A stretch of 26,530 nucleotides of DNA from an uncultured bacterium (GTDB lineage: Bacteria > Planctomycetota > UBA1135 > GCA-002686595). The translations under genes were made by a program, and so were the position numbers. Positions 1 to 7,508 of this stretch are shown here, one piece after another (position 1 is the stretch's first letter; each line of letters starts with the position of its first letter). Where the stretch lies: contig CADEGS010000015.1 in the NCBI GenBank assembly GCA_902826945.1, positions 14,476-41,005 of the forward strand, given 5' to 3'. The notes beneath the pieces were generated by a model. The model did no database searches. It saw nothing but the letters and a program-made list of their open reading frames with translations, and was not told the DNA's origin.

Positions 1-39
1 CGCGCGCGGCTGCCTGGCCTCGATCCAGATCTGCCGGGA

Positions 40-816
40 GTGAACGCGGCGGAGGACCCGGCCGCGGTCGAGACGCTCGAGGCGGTCGTGCGGACGATGG
101 ACGCCCACCTCGCGCGAGCGCGCGAGGAGCGGAGCCGCGCCGGGTTCTTCCTGGCCCTCTACCGGCGCGTGACCCTCGCGGTCAGCGCCGGCATCGCCGC
201 GGGACGCTTCGAGGACGGCGCGCGCATGGAGCGCTTCGCCGTCCGCTTCGCCCGGCGCTACCTCGACGAGGTCGACCGGTTCGCCGGCGGCGGGAGCGCG
301 AGCCGGACGTGGCGAGAGGCGCTCGCGGACGCCCGCAACCGGCGCCTCATCGTCCTCCAGCACCTTCTGATCGGCATCAATGCCCACATCAACCTGGACC
401 TGGGCGTCGCCGCCGCGGAGAGCGCTCCCGGCGCCGCGCTCGCGTCCCTGCGGCGCGACTTCGACGCCGTCGGCGCCATCCTGGCCGAGCTCGTCGACGA
501 TTCCCAGGAGCGCGTCGCCCGGGTCTCGCCGTGGCTCGGCCTGCTCGATCGCCTCGGCGGTCGCGAGGACGAGGCGATGGTGCGCTTCAGCCTCGAGCGA
601 GCTCGGAACGCCGCCTGGGACGTCGCTCTCGACCTCGCCGCACGCAGCCCCGACGGATGGCCCACGACCGTCGGAGCGCTGGACGAGGCCGTCGCGCGCC
701 GCGGCCGCGGCATCCGCTGGCCAGGGCTGCTCCTGACGCTGGGGGCGATCGTGATCCGTCTGGCCGAGAGCCGCGACGTGCGCCGGATCATCGACGTCCT
801 GGCGGCGGCCCGCTGA
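40..816 (+). CDS. DUF5995 family protein
   Basis: The 258-residue protein matches my memory of the DUF5995 family. Recognisable stretches are FLALYRR near residue 40, the AGIAAGRFEDG segment, ARRYLDEVDRF, and the strongly conserved LQHLLIGINAHINLDLG block near residues 108-124, which is followed by AAAE. The His residues in that block could bind a metal, but the family has no established biochemical role that I know of. No signal peptide or membrane segment is visible, so it is probably cytoplasmic. The GTG start at 40 is uncertain: GGGAG abuts it with no usable spacing, and the frame stays open to the left edge of the window, so the true start may lie outside. A strong purine-rich GGAGGAGG lies just after the stop. 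Confidence 0.8.
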   Translation: MNAAEDPAAVETLEAVVRTMDAHLARAREERSRAGFFLALYRRVTLAVSAGIAAGRFEDGARMERFAVRFARRYLDEVDRFAGGGSASRTWREALADARNRRLIVLQHLLIGINAHINLDLGVAAAESAPGAALASLRRDFDAVGAILAELVDDSQERVARVSPWLGLLDRLGGREDEAMVRFSLERARNAAWDVALDLAARSPDGWPTTVGALDEAVARRGRGIRWPGLLLTLGAIVIRLAESRDVRRIIDVLAAAR

Positions 817-988
817 CGGAGGAGGCGTGTGCGCGCCGGGACGACGGGCGCGACCGTGTCGCGTGGGAGCGCGGTCCTTGGCAACCTCTCGGAACGGCTC
901 CTGGACGGAGACGAGGATTTCGCGTCTCCGGCGCCCGCACGCGAGGCGCGCTTGCGCGGCCCGGAAGCCTCTGCGATCCTGCTCGGTC
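817..988 (+). other. Leader region with hairpin before the metal cluster
   Basis: This is 172 bases between the DUF5995 stop and the likely start of the Cys-rich protein. GGAGGAGG at 818-825 looks like a Shine-Dalgarno for GTG at 829, or less well for GTG at 827. The first 50 or so codons of the 829 frame have a fairly protein-like composition, but that frame then degenerates into Arg/Ala/Gly-rich shadow sequence. A perfect 8-bp hairpin lies at 906-913/923-930 with a 9-base loop. I cannot tell whether this is a short coding region, a frameshifted gene start or a regulatory leader. Confidence 0.3.
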
Positions 989-1435
989 GTGACGCGTCGC
1001 GCGCAGACCCTGCTCGTCTGGCTGGCCCTGGCCCTCGTGGGACTGGGGCCGGTCGGCGCGGCGCAGGTCTCGGGCTGGCTGCACGCGCCGCTGTGCGCGT
1101 GCGCGGGATGCACGCCGGAGGCCGGGCCCGCTCGCGGCTGCTGCGAGCCCGCGGAGGCGCCGAGCGACGGCCCCGCGTTCCGGTCGGCGGCGCGTCCGTG
1201 CCGCTGCGTCGCGCCGCAGGACGCGCCCGAGCCCGCGCTGCCCGCACCGCGCGCGCTCGCGGCGCCGGACGCGCCGCGAGCGGCTCTCCCGGGCGTGGCG
1301 GCGCCCGCGCTCGCCGCCGGCGCCCTCGCCGCTCCGCTCGCCCGCGCGCGCAGCGACACCCATCGGGGACCGCCCGGCCGCGACCGGACGAGCGGCGCCG
1401 CGCGCGCGGCCGCGCTCGGAGCGCTGCTCTGCTGA
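989..1435 (+). CDS. Cys-rich secreted small protein
   Basis: From the GTG at 989 the frame gives a 148-residue protein. It has a basic N-terminus (TRR), a hydrophobic signal segment at about residues 7-25 ending in an Ala-Ala cleavage-like site, and then a cysteine-rich part: C36, C38 and C41 (CACAGC), C51-C52 (CC), C71 and C73, and a C-terminal Cys. The rest is Ala/Pro-rich. Its place directly upstream of a heavy-metal-binding lipoprotein, a TolC protein and a multicopper oxidase suggests a periplasmic or membrane-anchored metal-binding role, which is inference. The same frame is open back to 827, but the part before 989 reads as Arg-rich noise and would bury the signal peptide, so I prefer 989. 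There is no Shine-Dalgarno. A GATCCT element sits 8 bases upstream. I do not recognise the family. Confidence 0.5.
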   Translation: MTRRAQTLLVWLALALVGLGPVGAAQVSGWLHAPLCACAGCTPEAGPARGCCEPAEAPSDGPAFRSAARPCRCVAPQDAPEPALPAPRALAAPDAPRAALPGVAAPALAAGALAAPLARARSDTHRGPPGRDRTSGAARAAALGALLC

Positions 1436-1440
1436 GACGG

Positions 1441-1480
1441 AGCGCGCGCCGCTCCTCCGGCTGACGGAGCGCGGCGCGCT
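1441..1480 (+). terminator. Terminator-like hairpin
   Basis: Six bases after the stop of the Cys-rich protein gene there is an imperfect inverted repeat. AGCGCGC pairs with GCGCGCT (7 bp), then there is a 3x3 internal mismatch, then GCTCC pairs with GGAGC (5 bp) around a 10-base loop. Only TTT follows, so it would be a weak intrinsic terminator by standard criteria. Positions 1484-1631 hold nothing else that I can support. Confidence 0.4.
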
Positions 1481-1631
1481 TTCGAGCCCGCGCGCACGAG
1501 CGCGGACGGCCGCGTCCCTGCGCGCCCTTCGCCTCGCGCGCGCGTCGCGCACGGCCGGGCTCTCCGCGTGCCGCGCACGCGCTCTGCCCACGCGCGTCCC
1601 CCACCGTCCCCGGCTCCAGCCCGTTCCGCTC

Positions 1632-1970
1632 ATGCAAACGCTCCGCTCCTTCGGTCTCCTCTTCCTGTGCGGGGCCCTCGCCGCCGCGTGCCGCACGCCC
1701 TCGCGCGCGCCCTCGCTCCTGCAGGGCTGTCATCCCGCGTGTCCGGGCGCGCCGGTCGCGCGCGTGCCCGACGTCGGCGCGGCGCTGCGCGGCGCGCCGC
1801 CGAGCGCCGCGCCCGACCTCGGCGCCGTCGAGCCTCCGGCGCCGTCGGAGGCGCGGCTCCTGTGCCCGATGCATCCCGAGGTCGGCGCCGACGAGCCCGG
1901 ACGCTGCCCGCAGTGCGGGATGTGGCTCGTCCCGCGCGACCAGGTCGTGGAGCACCGCCATGAGCGCTGA
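1632..1970 (+). CDS. Lipoprotein with heavy-metal-binding CPMHPE domain
   Basis: This 112-residue protein starts at ATG 1632. It has a signal peptide with a lipobox (LAAAC, Cys20), so it is probably a lipoprotein. A second Cys pair, C33 and C37, lies in a CHPAC segment. The C-terminus carries the heavy-metal-binding domain signature CPMHPE (C78, H81), then PGRCPQCGMWLVP (C92, C95). This is the short domain commonly found in CusB-type adaptors and copper P-type ATPases. In those proteins it binds copper or related metals. The gene overlaps the TolC gene by 11 bases, which points to co-translation and a shared role in metal efflux or sequestration. No Shine-Dalgarno is visible. Here the domain is free-standing on a lipoprotein rather than fused to a transporter. 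Confidence 0.8.
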   Translation: MQTLRSFGLLFLCGALAAACRTPSRAPSLLQGCHPACPGAPVARVPDVGAALRGAPPSAAPDLGAVEPPAPSEARLLCPMHPEVGADEPGRCPQCGMWLVPRDQVVEHRHER

Positions 1971-3405
1971 TCCCGCGCGCGCCCGCGCCGCCATCGCCGC
2001 GCGGGCCCTCGCCGCGACCGCGGCCCTGCTCGGCGCCTGCCGGTCGGTGCCCCCCGACGCCGGCTTCGCCGAGACGGCCGCGCTCGTGCGCGAGCACGGC
2101 GGGCTCGAGCTCGCCTGGCGACGCTTCGACCCCGCCGACGCGGCGCTCGACGAGCGCGTGCGCGCGCTCGTCCTGGACGAGCTCTCGATCGACGACGCCG
2201 TGCGCGTCGCGCTGCTCGCGAACCGCCGCCTGCAGGCGCTCTACGCCGAGCTCGGCTTCGCTCAGGCGGAGGTGCTCGCGGCGGCGCGGCTCCCCAATCC
2301 GATCCTGCACGGCGAGGTGCGCTTCCCCGCGGGCGGCGGGCGCAGCGCGCTCGACCTCGGCCTCGAGCAGTCCTTCCTGAGCCTGCTCTGGATGCCGCGG
2401 CGCGAGCGCATGGCGCAGGACGGGCTCGAGGCGGCGCAGCAGCGCCTGGCGGCGAGCGCGCTGGGCCTGGCGGCGCACGTGCGCGCGTCGTATCGCCGCC
2501 TGCAGGGCGCGCTCCAGGCGCGCGAGCTCCTGCGCACGTCGCTCGAGGCCGCCGACGCGGCGCTCCAGCTCGCGCAGGCGCTGCTCGAGGCGGGCAACGT
2601 GCTCGACCTCGAGGTCGCGCTGGCGCGGGCGCAGCGCGAGGAGGCGCGCGTCGCGCTGGCGGACGCGGAGCTGGCGGTGCTGGAGCGCCGCGAGGCGCTC
2701 GTGCTCCTGCTCGGCCTCTACGGACCCGCGGCGGAGCTGCGCGTGAGCGCGCGCCTGCCCGATCTGCCCGCCGCGGCGGGGACGACGGACGGCCTCGAGG
2801 CGCGCGCCGTCGAGAGCAGCCTGACGCTCGGCGCGCTGCGCAGCGAGATCCGCCGCGCGGGCCGCGCGCTGGACCTGGCGGACGCGCGCGGCCTGGTGCC
2901 CGACCTCGAGGCCGGCGTCGTCGCCGAGCGCGAGAGCGAGGGCGGCCGGGAGCTCGGCCCCTCGTTCGCGCTGCCCTTGCCGCTCTTCGCGCAGGGGCAG
3001 CCCGCGCGGCGCCGCGCCGCGGCGCGCCTGGAGGAGCTGCGCGAGACCTACCTGGCCGAGGCGGTCGAGCTGCGCAGCCGGGCGCGCCGCGCGGCCGCGC
3101 GCGTCGTGGCGCTGCACGCGCGCGCGAGCTTCCTGCGCGACGTGCTCCTGCCCCTGCGCGCGCGCGTGCTCGACGGCATCCAGCTGCAGCTGAACGCCAT
3201 GCAGACGGGCGCGTTCCGGCTGCTCGACGCGAAGCGCGAGCAGCTCGCCACCGCCGTGCTCCACGTCGACTCGCTGACCGCCTACTGGGTCGCCGCGAGC
3301 GAGCTCGACGGCCTGCTCGAGGGCGCCCCGCCGCGCGACGCGGACGCGTCCATGCCGCTCGCCCCGATGTCCGGAACCACCGCAGCGACCCTCGCCCACC
3401 ACTGA
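1960..3405 (+). CDS. TolC-family outer-membrane efflux lipoprotein
   Basis: This 481-residue protein has the features of a TolC/CusC-type outer-membrane channel. There is a lipobox at LLGAC (Cys27), then two long Ala/Leu/Glu/Arg-rich helical repeats typical of the OEP domain. Recognisable family segments are the ANRRLQALYAELGFAQAEV stretch, LPNP, and the second-repeat ALDLADARGLVPDLEAG. Length fits the family (about 420-500). Such proteins are trimeric channels that dock with an inner-membrane pump through an adaptor. ATG 1960 is supported by a GGAG about 8 bases upstream and overlaps the preceding gene by 11 bases. The neighbours (metal-binding lipoprotein, multicopper oxidase) suggest copper efflux, but no RND pump or membrane-fusion gene is present in the window, so its partner must be elsewhere or the role differs. 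Confidence 0.88.
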   Translation: MSADPARARAAIAARALAATAALLGACRSVPPDAGFAETAALVREHGGLELAWRRFDPADAALDERVRALVLDELSIDDAVRVALLANRRLQALYAELGFAQAEVLAAARLPNPILHGEVRFPAGGGRSALDLGLEQSFLSLLWMPRRERMAQDGLEAAQQRLAASALGLAAHVRASYRRLQGALQARELLRTSLEAADAALQLAQALLEAGNVLDLEVALARAQREEARVALADAELAVLERREALVLLLGLYGPAAELRVSARLPDLPAAAGTTDGLEARAVESSLTLGALRSEIRRAGRALDLADARGLVPDLEAGVVAERESEGGRELGPSFALPLPLFAQGQPARRRAAARLEELRETYLAEAVELRSRARRAAARVVALHARASFLRDVLLPLRARVLDGIQLQLNAMQTGAFRLLDAKREQLATAVLHVDSLTAYWVAASELDGLLEGAPPRDADASMPLAPMSGTTAATLAHH

Positions 3406-3406
3406 C

Positions 3407-4735
3407 ATGGACCCGCTCACGCGACGCAGCGTCCTCTCCCTCGGCGCCGGCCTCGGCGCCGCCCGCCTGCTGACCGCGACCCCGGCGCGCACGCTGTCCG
3501 CCGACGCGCCGCCGCTCCCGCCGGGCCTGCCGGGCGCCGACTACCGGCAGGTCGTCACGCCCGACGGCGCGGCGCTCCCGTGGCGGGTCGTCGAGGGCGT
3601 CAAGGTCTTCCACCTCGTCGCCGAGCCGGTCACGCACGAGCTCGCGCCGGGCCTCGTGGCGGAGTGCTGGGGCTACAACGGCCGCGTGCACGGCCCGACG
3701 ATCGAGGCCGTCGAGGGCGACCGCGTGCGCATCTACGTCACGAACCGCCTGCCCGCGCCGACGACCGCGCACTGGCACGGCGTGCTCCTGCCGAACGGCA
3801 TGGACGGCGTCGGCGGCCTGACGCAGCGCTCGATCCGCCCGGGCGAGACGTTCCGCTACGAGTTCACGCTGCGCCAGCACGGCACCTTCCTGTACCACTC
3901 GCACCACGACGAGATGACGCAGATGGCGCTGGGCCTGATGGGCCTCTTCGTCGTGCACCCGCGCGCGCCCGAGGAGACGCCGCCGGAGCGCGACTACGCC
4001 TTCCTGCTCTCGGAGTGGGCGATCCGGCCCGGCACGCGCCGTCCCGACCCGAACGAGATGACCGACTTCAACGTGCTCACGCTGAACGCGCGCGCGTTCC
4101 CGGGCACCAGCCCGATCGTCGCGCGCACGGGCGAGCGCGTGCGCCTGCGCTTCGGGAACCTGAGCGCGATGGACCACCACCCGATCCACCTGCACGGCTA
4201 CGCCTTCCAGGTCGTGGCGACCGACGGCGGGACGCTGCCGCCGTCCGCGCGCTGGCCGGAGACGACCGTCCTCGTGCCCACGGGGAGCACCCGCACCGTC
4301 GAGCTGGTCGCCGACGCGCCCGGCGACTGGGCCATGCACTGCCACATGACCCACCACGCGATGAACCAGATGGGGCACGGCATCCCCACCATGATCGGCG
4401 CGCAGGTGGGCGACCTCGACCGGCGCGTGCGGCGGCTGCTGCCGGAGTACATGACGATGGGCCGGGAGGGCATGGGCGAGATGGCGACGATGCACATGCG
4501 CGTCCCGGAGAACTCGATCCCGATGCGCGGCGCGGAGGGCCCCTGGGACGCGATCACGATGGGCGGCATGTTCACGATCCTGAAGGTGCGCGACGCGCTC
4601 GAGGGCGAGGGCGACCCCGGCTGGTACGAGGCGCCGGCCGGCACGCGCGCCGAGCTCGCCGCGGCGGCGGACCTGGAGCGCGACGGGATCGCCGTCGCGC
4701 CGCCGCGCGCCTCTGGCGCGCACGAGGAGGGCTGA
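3407..4735 (+). CDS. Tat-exported multicopper oxidase
   Basis: This 442-residue multicopper oxidase has all four copper-ligand blocks: HWHG at residues 122-125, HSHHD at 164-168, HPIHLHG at 258-264 and the HCHxxxHxxxxM block at 311-322, where C312 and M322 complete the type 1 site. The N-terminus has a twin-arginine-like TRRSVLSL (R6-R7) before a hydrophobic stretch, so a periplasmic location is expected. A methionine-rich region spans about residues 349-375 (MTMGREGMGEMATMHM), reminiscent of the Cu(I)-binding Met-rich segments of CueO-type cuprous oxidases. The start lies one base after the TolC stop, so the two are almost certainly co-transcribed. The likely role is oxidation of Cu(I) to Cu(II) in the periplasm, but laccase-like activity on organic substrates cannot be excluded. 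Confidence 0.92.
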   Translation: MDPLTRRSVLSLGAGLGAARLLTATPARTLSADAPPLPPGLPGADYRQVVTPDGAALPWRVVEGVKVFHLVAEPVTHELAPGLVAECWGYNGRVHGPTIEAVEGDRVRIYVTNRLPAPTTAHWHGVLLPNGMDGVGGLTQRSIRPGETFRYEFTLRQHGTFLYHSHHDEMTQMALGLMGLFVVHPRAPEETPPERDYAFLLSEWAIRPGTRRPDPNEMTDFNVLTLNARAFPGTSPIVARTGERVRLRFGNLSAMDHHPIHLHGYAFQVVATDGGTLPPSARWPETTVLVPTGSTRTVELVADAPGDWAMHCHMTHHAMNQMGHGIPTMIGAQVGDLDRRVRRLLPEYMTMGREGMGEMATMHMRVPENSIPMRGAEGPWDAITMGGMFTILKVRDALEGEGDPGWYEAPAGTRAELAAAADLERDGIAVAPPRASGAHEEG

Positions 4736-4793
4736 TGCCCCGGGCCGGCCGCTCGCGACCGCCGCGGCCGCAGGGCGCAGTGGCGCCCGCGCG

Positions 4794-4808
4794 CGCAGGG
4801 GCTACCCT
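4794..4808 (+). promoter_or_regulatory. Putative promoter with TACCCT -10 element
   Basis: The sequence CGCAGGGGCTACC at 4794-4806 is identical over 13 bases to the sequence before the sulfatase-fold gene (20956-20968). TACCCT at 4803-4808 would be the -10 box. It lies in the 196-base gap between the multicopper oxidase and the small membrane protein, and probably drives the latter. No convincing -35 is seen. Confidence 0.4.
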
Positions 4809-4931
4809 GCGCGGCGTGCGCTTCCCGGTGACCCTCGCGCTCGGGCCCGCCGCGCTCGCCCGGATGGCGCGCGCGCGGGGCTCCGTGCCGTCGCGCGCCG
4901 AGGGCGAGCCCGCGCGGTCCGGGGACGGCGC

Positions 4932-5249
4932 GTGAGCGAGCGCGAGGATGCCTCGGCTGCCGCCCCCGCCCGGCGCGGCTCGGCACCGCTGGGCGCGCTC
5001 CTGCTCGTGGCCGGACACCTGCTGGCGTGCCTGGTCGCCGGGCTGCTGCCGATCGAGAGCTCGGTGGCCGTGTTCCTGGTCCTGATCGGCGCCTTCCAGC
5101 TCGTCTACGCCATCCCGCTCTTCCTGGCGCTGCGCCGGCGCGGGCTCGGCGCGAGCGCGAACGGCGTGGCCCTCGGCGCGTGCGTGACGCTGCTCCTGAA
5201 CGCCGGCTGCTGGGGCATCGCCGTGGCCGACTTCAACGCGACGCCATGA
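4932..5249 (+). CDS. Small three-helix membrane protein
   Basis: This 105-residue hydrophobic protein has a hydrophilic N-terminus of about 18 residues and three predicted membrane helices at roughly residues 19-41, 45-67 and 78-101. The stretch LRRRGLG between helices 2 and 3 supplies a positive cytoplasmic loop. No known family is recognised. The GTG start at 4932 has a putative promoter upstream (TACCCT, 4803-4808). The stop overlaps an ATG that opens a 15-codon frame leading exactly into the next gene, so it may be coupled to the methyltransferase. It could equally be the last member of the metal cluster. Function unknown. Confidence 0.65.
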   Translation: MSEREDASAAAPARRGSAPLGALLLVAGHLLACLVAGLLPIESSVAVFLVLIGAFQLVYAIPLFLALRRRGLGASANGVALGACVTLLLNAGCWGIAVADFNATP

Positions 5250-5293
5250 GCGCGGCGCGCGTCCCCTGGCGAGCGCGGCGGCGGCCCGCATGA
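5246..5293 (+). CDS. Possible 15-residue coupling minicistron
   Basis: An ATG at 5246 overlaps the stop of the membrane-protein gene (ATGA). The 15-codon frame ends in a TGA at 5291-5293 that overlaps the ATG of the methyltransferase (ATGA again). The peptide is Arg/Ala-rich and unlikely to have a function of its own. If translated, it would carry ribosomes from one gene to the next. It could be chance. Confidence 0.15.
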   Translation: MSAARVPWRARRRPA

Positions 5294-6138
5294 AGCTCGC
5301 GAAGGCCCTGCGCGAGCTGCGCCGCGCCGCCGCGATCGCGCGCGCGGGCGGGCCGCGCGCGGCGTGGACGCTCGTGCGCGAGGAAGGGCTGCGCAACGGC
5401 TGGATCCGGCTGCGCTCGGCGACCGGCGCGGACGGCGTCGAGTGCAACCTGTGCGGCTGGCGCGGCGCGAGCTTCCTCACGCACTGCGCGATCGGCTACG
5501 TGGACCGCAACGCCTTCTGCCCGCGCTGCCGCTCGTACCCGCGCCACCGCGGCTTCGCCTGGCTGCTCGAGGAGCGCCTCGCGGACGAGCTCGCGCGCCT
5601 GGCGGACGTGCCCGGGCTGCGCCTCGTGTTCGCGCCGGAGCCGGGCATGCTGCGCCTGCTCGGCCGCCGGATCGAGCGCCTGGAAGGCGCCGACATCGAG
5701 CGCGTGAACGAGCACGTGCGCCACCTCGAGGACCTGCAGCGGCTCTCCTTCGCCGACGGCTCGCTGGCCTTCGCCTCCGCCTTCCACGTGCTCGAGCACG
5801 TGCCCGACGACCGCCGCGCGCTGGGCGAGCTGCGGCGCGTGCTGCACCCCGACGGGCGCCTGCTCCTGTGCGTGCCGATGACGCTCGGCCGGCGCGAGAC
5901 GATCGCCTTCGGCGGCCCGAACCCGCTCCTGAACGACCACTGCTTCGACTACGGCGAGGACTTCCCCGAGCGCCTCGCCGCCGCCGGCCTGACGGGCGCC
6001 GGCTACCGCCTGCACGAGCTCGTGCCGCGCGCGCTGCACCGGCGCCTGGCGCTGAGCGAGGACGTCGTGTTCCTGCTGCGCGCGGCGCGCCCGGGCGAGC
6101 GGGCGGAGGCGCCCTACGCGCGCCCTGCGGGAGCCTGA
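5290..6138 (+). CDS. SAM-dependent methyltransferase with N-terminal zinc ribbon
   Basis: The 282-residue protein begins with a helical segment and a CxxC-x21-CxxC zinc-ribbon-like motif (C52, C55, C77, C80). A class I methyltransferase domain follows at about residues 108-260. Motif I is the variant LVFAPEPGM (112-120), known from methyltransferases of sugar and glycan loci. The post-motif segment FHVLEHVPDDRRALGELRR (165-183) and VLHPDGRLLLCVP (184-196) is typical of the Methyltransf_11 group. HCFDYGEDFPERLAAAGL near 217-234 also fits that group. The acceptor is unknown. Neighbouring SGNH hydrolase and GT90 glycosyltransferase genes suggest a surface polysaccharide or glycolipid, which is inference. 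The start at 5290 overlaps a preceding stop, and the gene converges on the SGNH gene with a 20-base gap. Confidence 0.85.
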   Translation: MKLAKALRELRRAAAIARAGGPRAAWTLVREEGLRNGWIRLRSATGADGVECNLCGWRGASFLTHCAIGYVDRNAFCPRCRSYPRHRGFAWLLEERLADELARLADVPGLRLVFAPEPGMLRLLGRRIERLEGADIERVNEHVRHLEDLQRLSFADGSLAFASAFHVLEHVPDDRRALGELRRVLHPDGRLLLCVPMTLGRRETIAFGGPNPLLNDHCFDYGEDFPERLAAAGLTGAGYRLHELVPRALHRRLALSEDVVFLLRAARPGERAEAPYARPAGA

Positions 6139-6158
6139 GCGGCCGGCTCTCCGCGCGC

Positions 6159-7286
6159 TCAGCGCGCCTGCGCGCTGCCGAGGGCGCGCAGGACCTCCGG
6201 CAGGAGCAGCTCGGCCTGGATGCGGTGCCCGGCGGCGGTCGGGTGGACGCTGTCCAGGAACAGGTCCTCCTCGGGCGCGCCGGCCGCGACGCGCTCGCGG
6301 AGCGCCGCGCGCACGTCCACGCAGGGGACCCCGGTCTCCGCGACGAACGCCGCCAGCGCCGCGTCGTAGTCCAGGACCGGCGGCAGCCTCGTCTCGACCT
6401 CCGCGCGGCGCGGCATCTGCACCACGATCAGCCGGCCGCCGTCGCGCTGCACCGCCTCGCGCAGCTCCACGAGGCACTGCCGGAAGTCCGCGGCGGACAC
6501 GCGCCGCGGGTAGTCGTCGAGCGCGGCGTAGTCCTGCAGCGCCAGGCGCTTGTCCCGCTCCTCCTGCACGAACGAGAGGAAGCGCGCCTCGCGCCCTCCG
6601 CGCCGCTCGTCCCAGAGCCACGCGCCCAGGCCCACCAGCCGCGACTCGTTGCGCACGAGGCGCCACGCGCGCCAGGCGAGCGAGCCGTGCCGCTGCAGCC
6701 AATCGATCTTCTGGACGTCCGGCAGGTCGCGCGTCGGGAAGTGCTCGTTGATCGCGCCGAAGGCCTCGACGACGACCGCCGGCTTCCACGCGGGGCGGAG
6801 CGCACGGTAGCGCGCCAGCCCCTGGACGATCGTGGAGCCGATCACGCCGCCGTTCAGCACCTGGACGGACGCGCCGCCGGCGCCGAGCGCGCCGCGCAGG
6901 CCCTCCTCGAGCAGGGCGGAGTACGCCTGCGCGGCGGGCAGCCCGTAGCCGAACGTGCTCGAGTCACCGAGCGTCAGCACGCGCGGCTCCGCGCGCGGAT
7001 CGGGGTCGCGGCCGCGGAAGCCGTGCGGCGAGACGCGCTCGTCCTCGCCCCAGAGCACGGGCGCGCCCTCGCGCGGGACCCACATCTGCCGCTCGTCGGA
7101 GCGGTGCATGCCGTCCGAGCGCGCCAGCTCGACGTCGCGCTCCGAGTCCCAGATCATGAGCGGGATCTCGATGCGCGGGTACGCGAACCCGCGCGCGCGC
7201 AGGACGAGCTCGCCCGCCGCGAAGGGGGCCAGCCCGAGCAGGAGGGCCAGGGCCCGCCGCCTGCCCCGTCTCGCCGGGCGGCTCAT
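6159..7286 (-). CDS. SGNH/GDSL-type hydrolase, membrane-anchored
   Basis: From the ATG at 7286 the protein has 375 residues. It starts with a basic patch (RRGRRR) and a hydrophobic segment at about 11-26, either an uncleaved anchor or a signal. SGNH blocks follow: GDSSTFG with the nucleophile Ser at about 109, Gly150 in NGGVIGS, the GAINE segment (177-181) with the block III Asn, and DSVHP with Asp344 and His347. Length and layout match secreted SGNH esterases, which often remove or add acetyl groups on cell-surface polysaccharides. The open frame extends upstream to 7601, but that part is Arg-rich noise. A CATACT element nine bases before the ATG and the absence of a Shine-Dalgarno support 7286 and a very short leader. 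The substrate is unknown. Confidence 0.85.
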   Translation of the reverse strand: MSRPARRGRRRALALLLGLAPFAAGELVLRARGFAYPRIEIPLMIWDSERDVELARSDGMHRSDERQMWVPREGAPVLWGEDERVSPHGFRGRDPDPRAEPRVLTLGDSSTFGYGLPAAQAYSALLEEGLRGALGAGGASVQVLNGGVIGSTIVQGLARYRALRPAWKPAVVVEAFGAINEHFPTRDLPDVQKIDWLQRHGSLAWRAWRLVRNESRLVGLGAWLWDERRGGREARFLSFVQEERDKRLALQDYAALDDYPRRVSAADFRQCLVELREAVQRDGGRLIVVQMPRRAEVETRLPPVLDYDAALAAFVAETGVPCVDVRAALRERVAAGAPEEDLFLDSVHPTAAGHRIQAELLLPEVLRALGSAQAR

Positions 7287-7295
7287 GGCACGCGG

Positions 7296-7301
7296 AGTAT
7301 G
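7296..7301 (-). promoter_or_regulatory. Putative -10 element for the SGNH gene
   Basis: On the minus strand CATACT ends nine bases before the ATG at 7286, in an otherwise GC-only neighbourhood. Transcription would begin within a few bases of the start codon. No clear -35 is seen. Confidence 0.35.
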
Positions 7302-7390
7302 CCCGGGGAGGGCCGATCCAGGTCGGCCTGCGCGGGGCTCGCTTCGCGCGCGATCGGCCGGGACGAGCGCCCGGCCGGCCTCGGGCCGCC

Positions 7391-7440
7391 TTGATCGAGC
7401 TCTTGATCGCCCTTCATCGCCCCTTGTCCTCCGCCTTGCG
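7391..7440. repeat. Helically phased TTGATCG-like boxes
   Basis: TTGATCG occurs at 7391 and 7403, the variant TTCATCG at 7413, TTGTCCT at 7424 and TTGCG at 7436. Spacings are 12, 10, 11 and 12 bases, close to one DNA turn. They lie in the 283-base gap between the divergent SGNH and GT90 genes, and the AT content is raised locally. A multi-site regulator binding array is possible. The later copies are degenerate. Confidence 0.3.
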
Positions 7441-7508
7441 CCATGGTCTACGGCGTCGGCGCCGCCGCGCTCCGCCCCTCGGCGAGCGGATCCTCTCGAG
7501 GGCCGCAG

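Noticed and set aside
258..1994. Long minus-strand open frame across the DUF5995 gene and metal cluster start
   Set aside because: Its translation is Arg/Ala-dominated with no domain. It is a shadow of the very GC-rich plus-strand genes.
4735..4935. 66-codon frame starting at the TGATG after the multicopper oxidase
   Set aside because: The translation is Arg/Ala/Pro-rich without any motif, and it contains the likely promoter of the next gene, so I treat it as intergenic and mention it only as a coupling curiosity.
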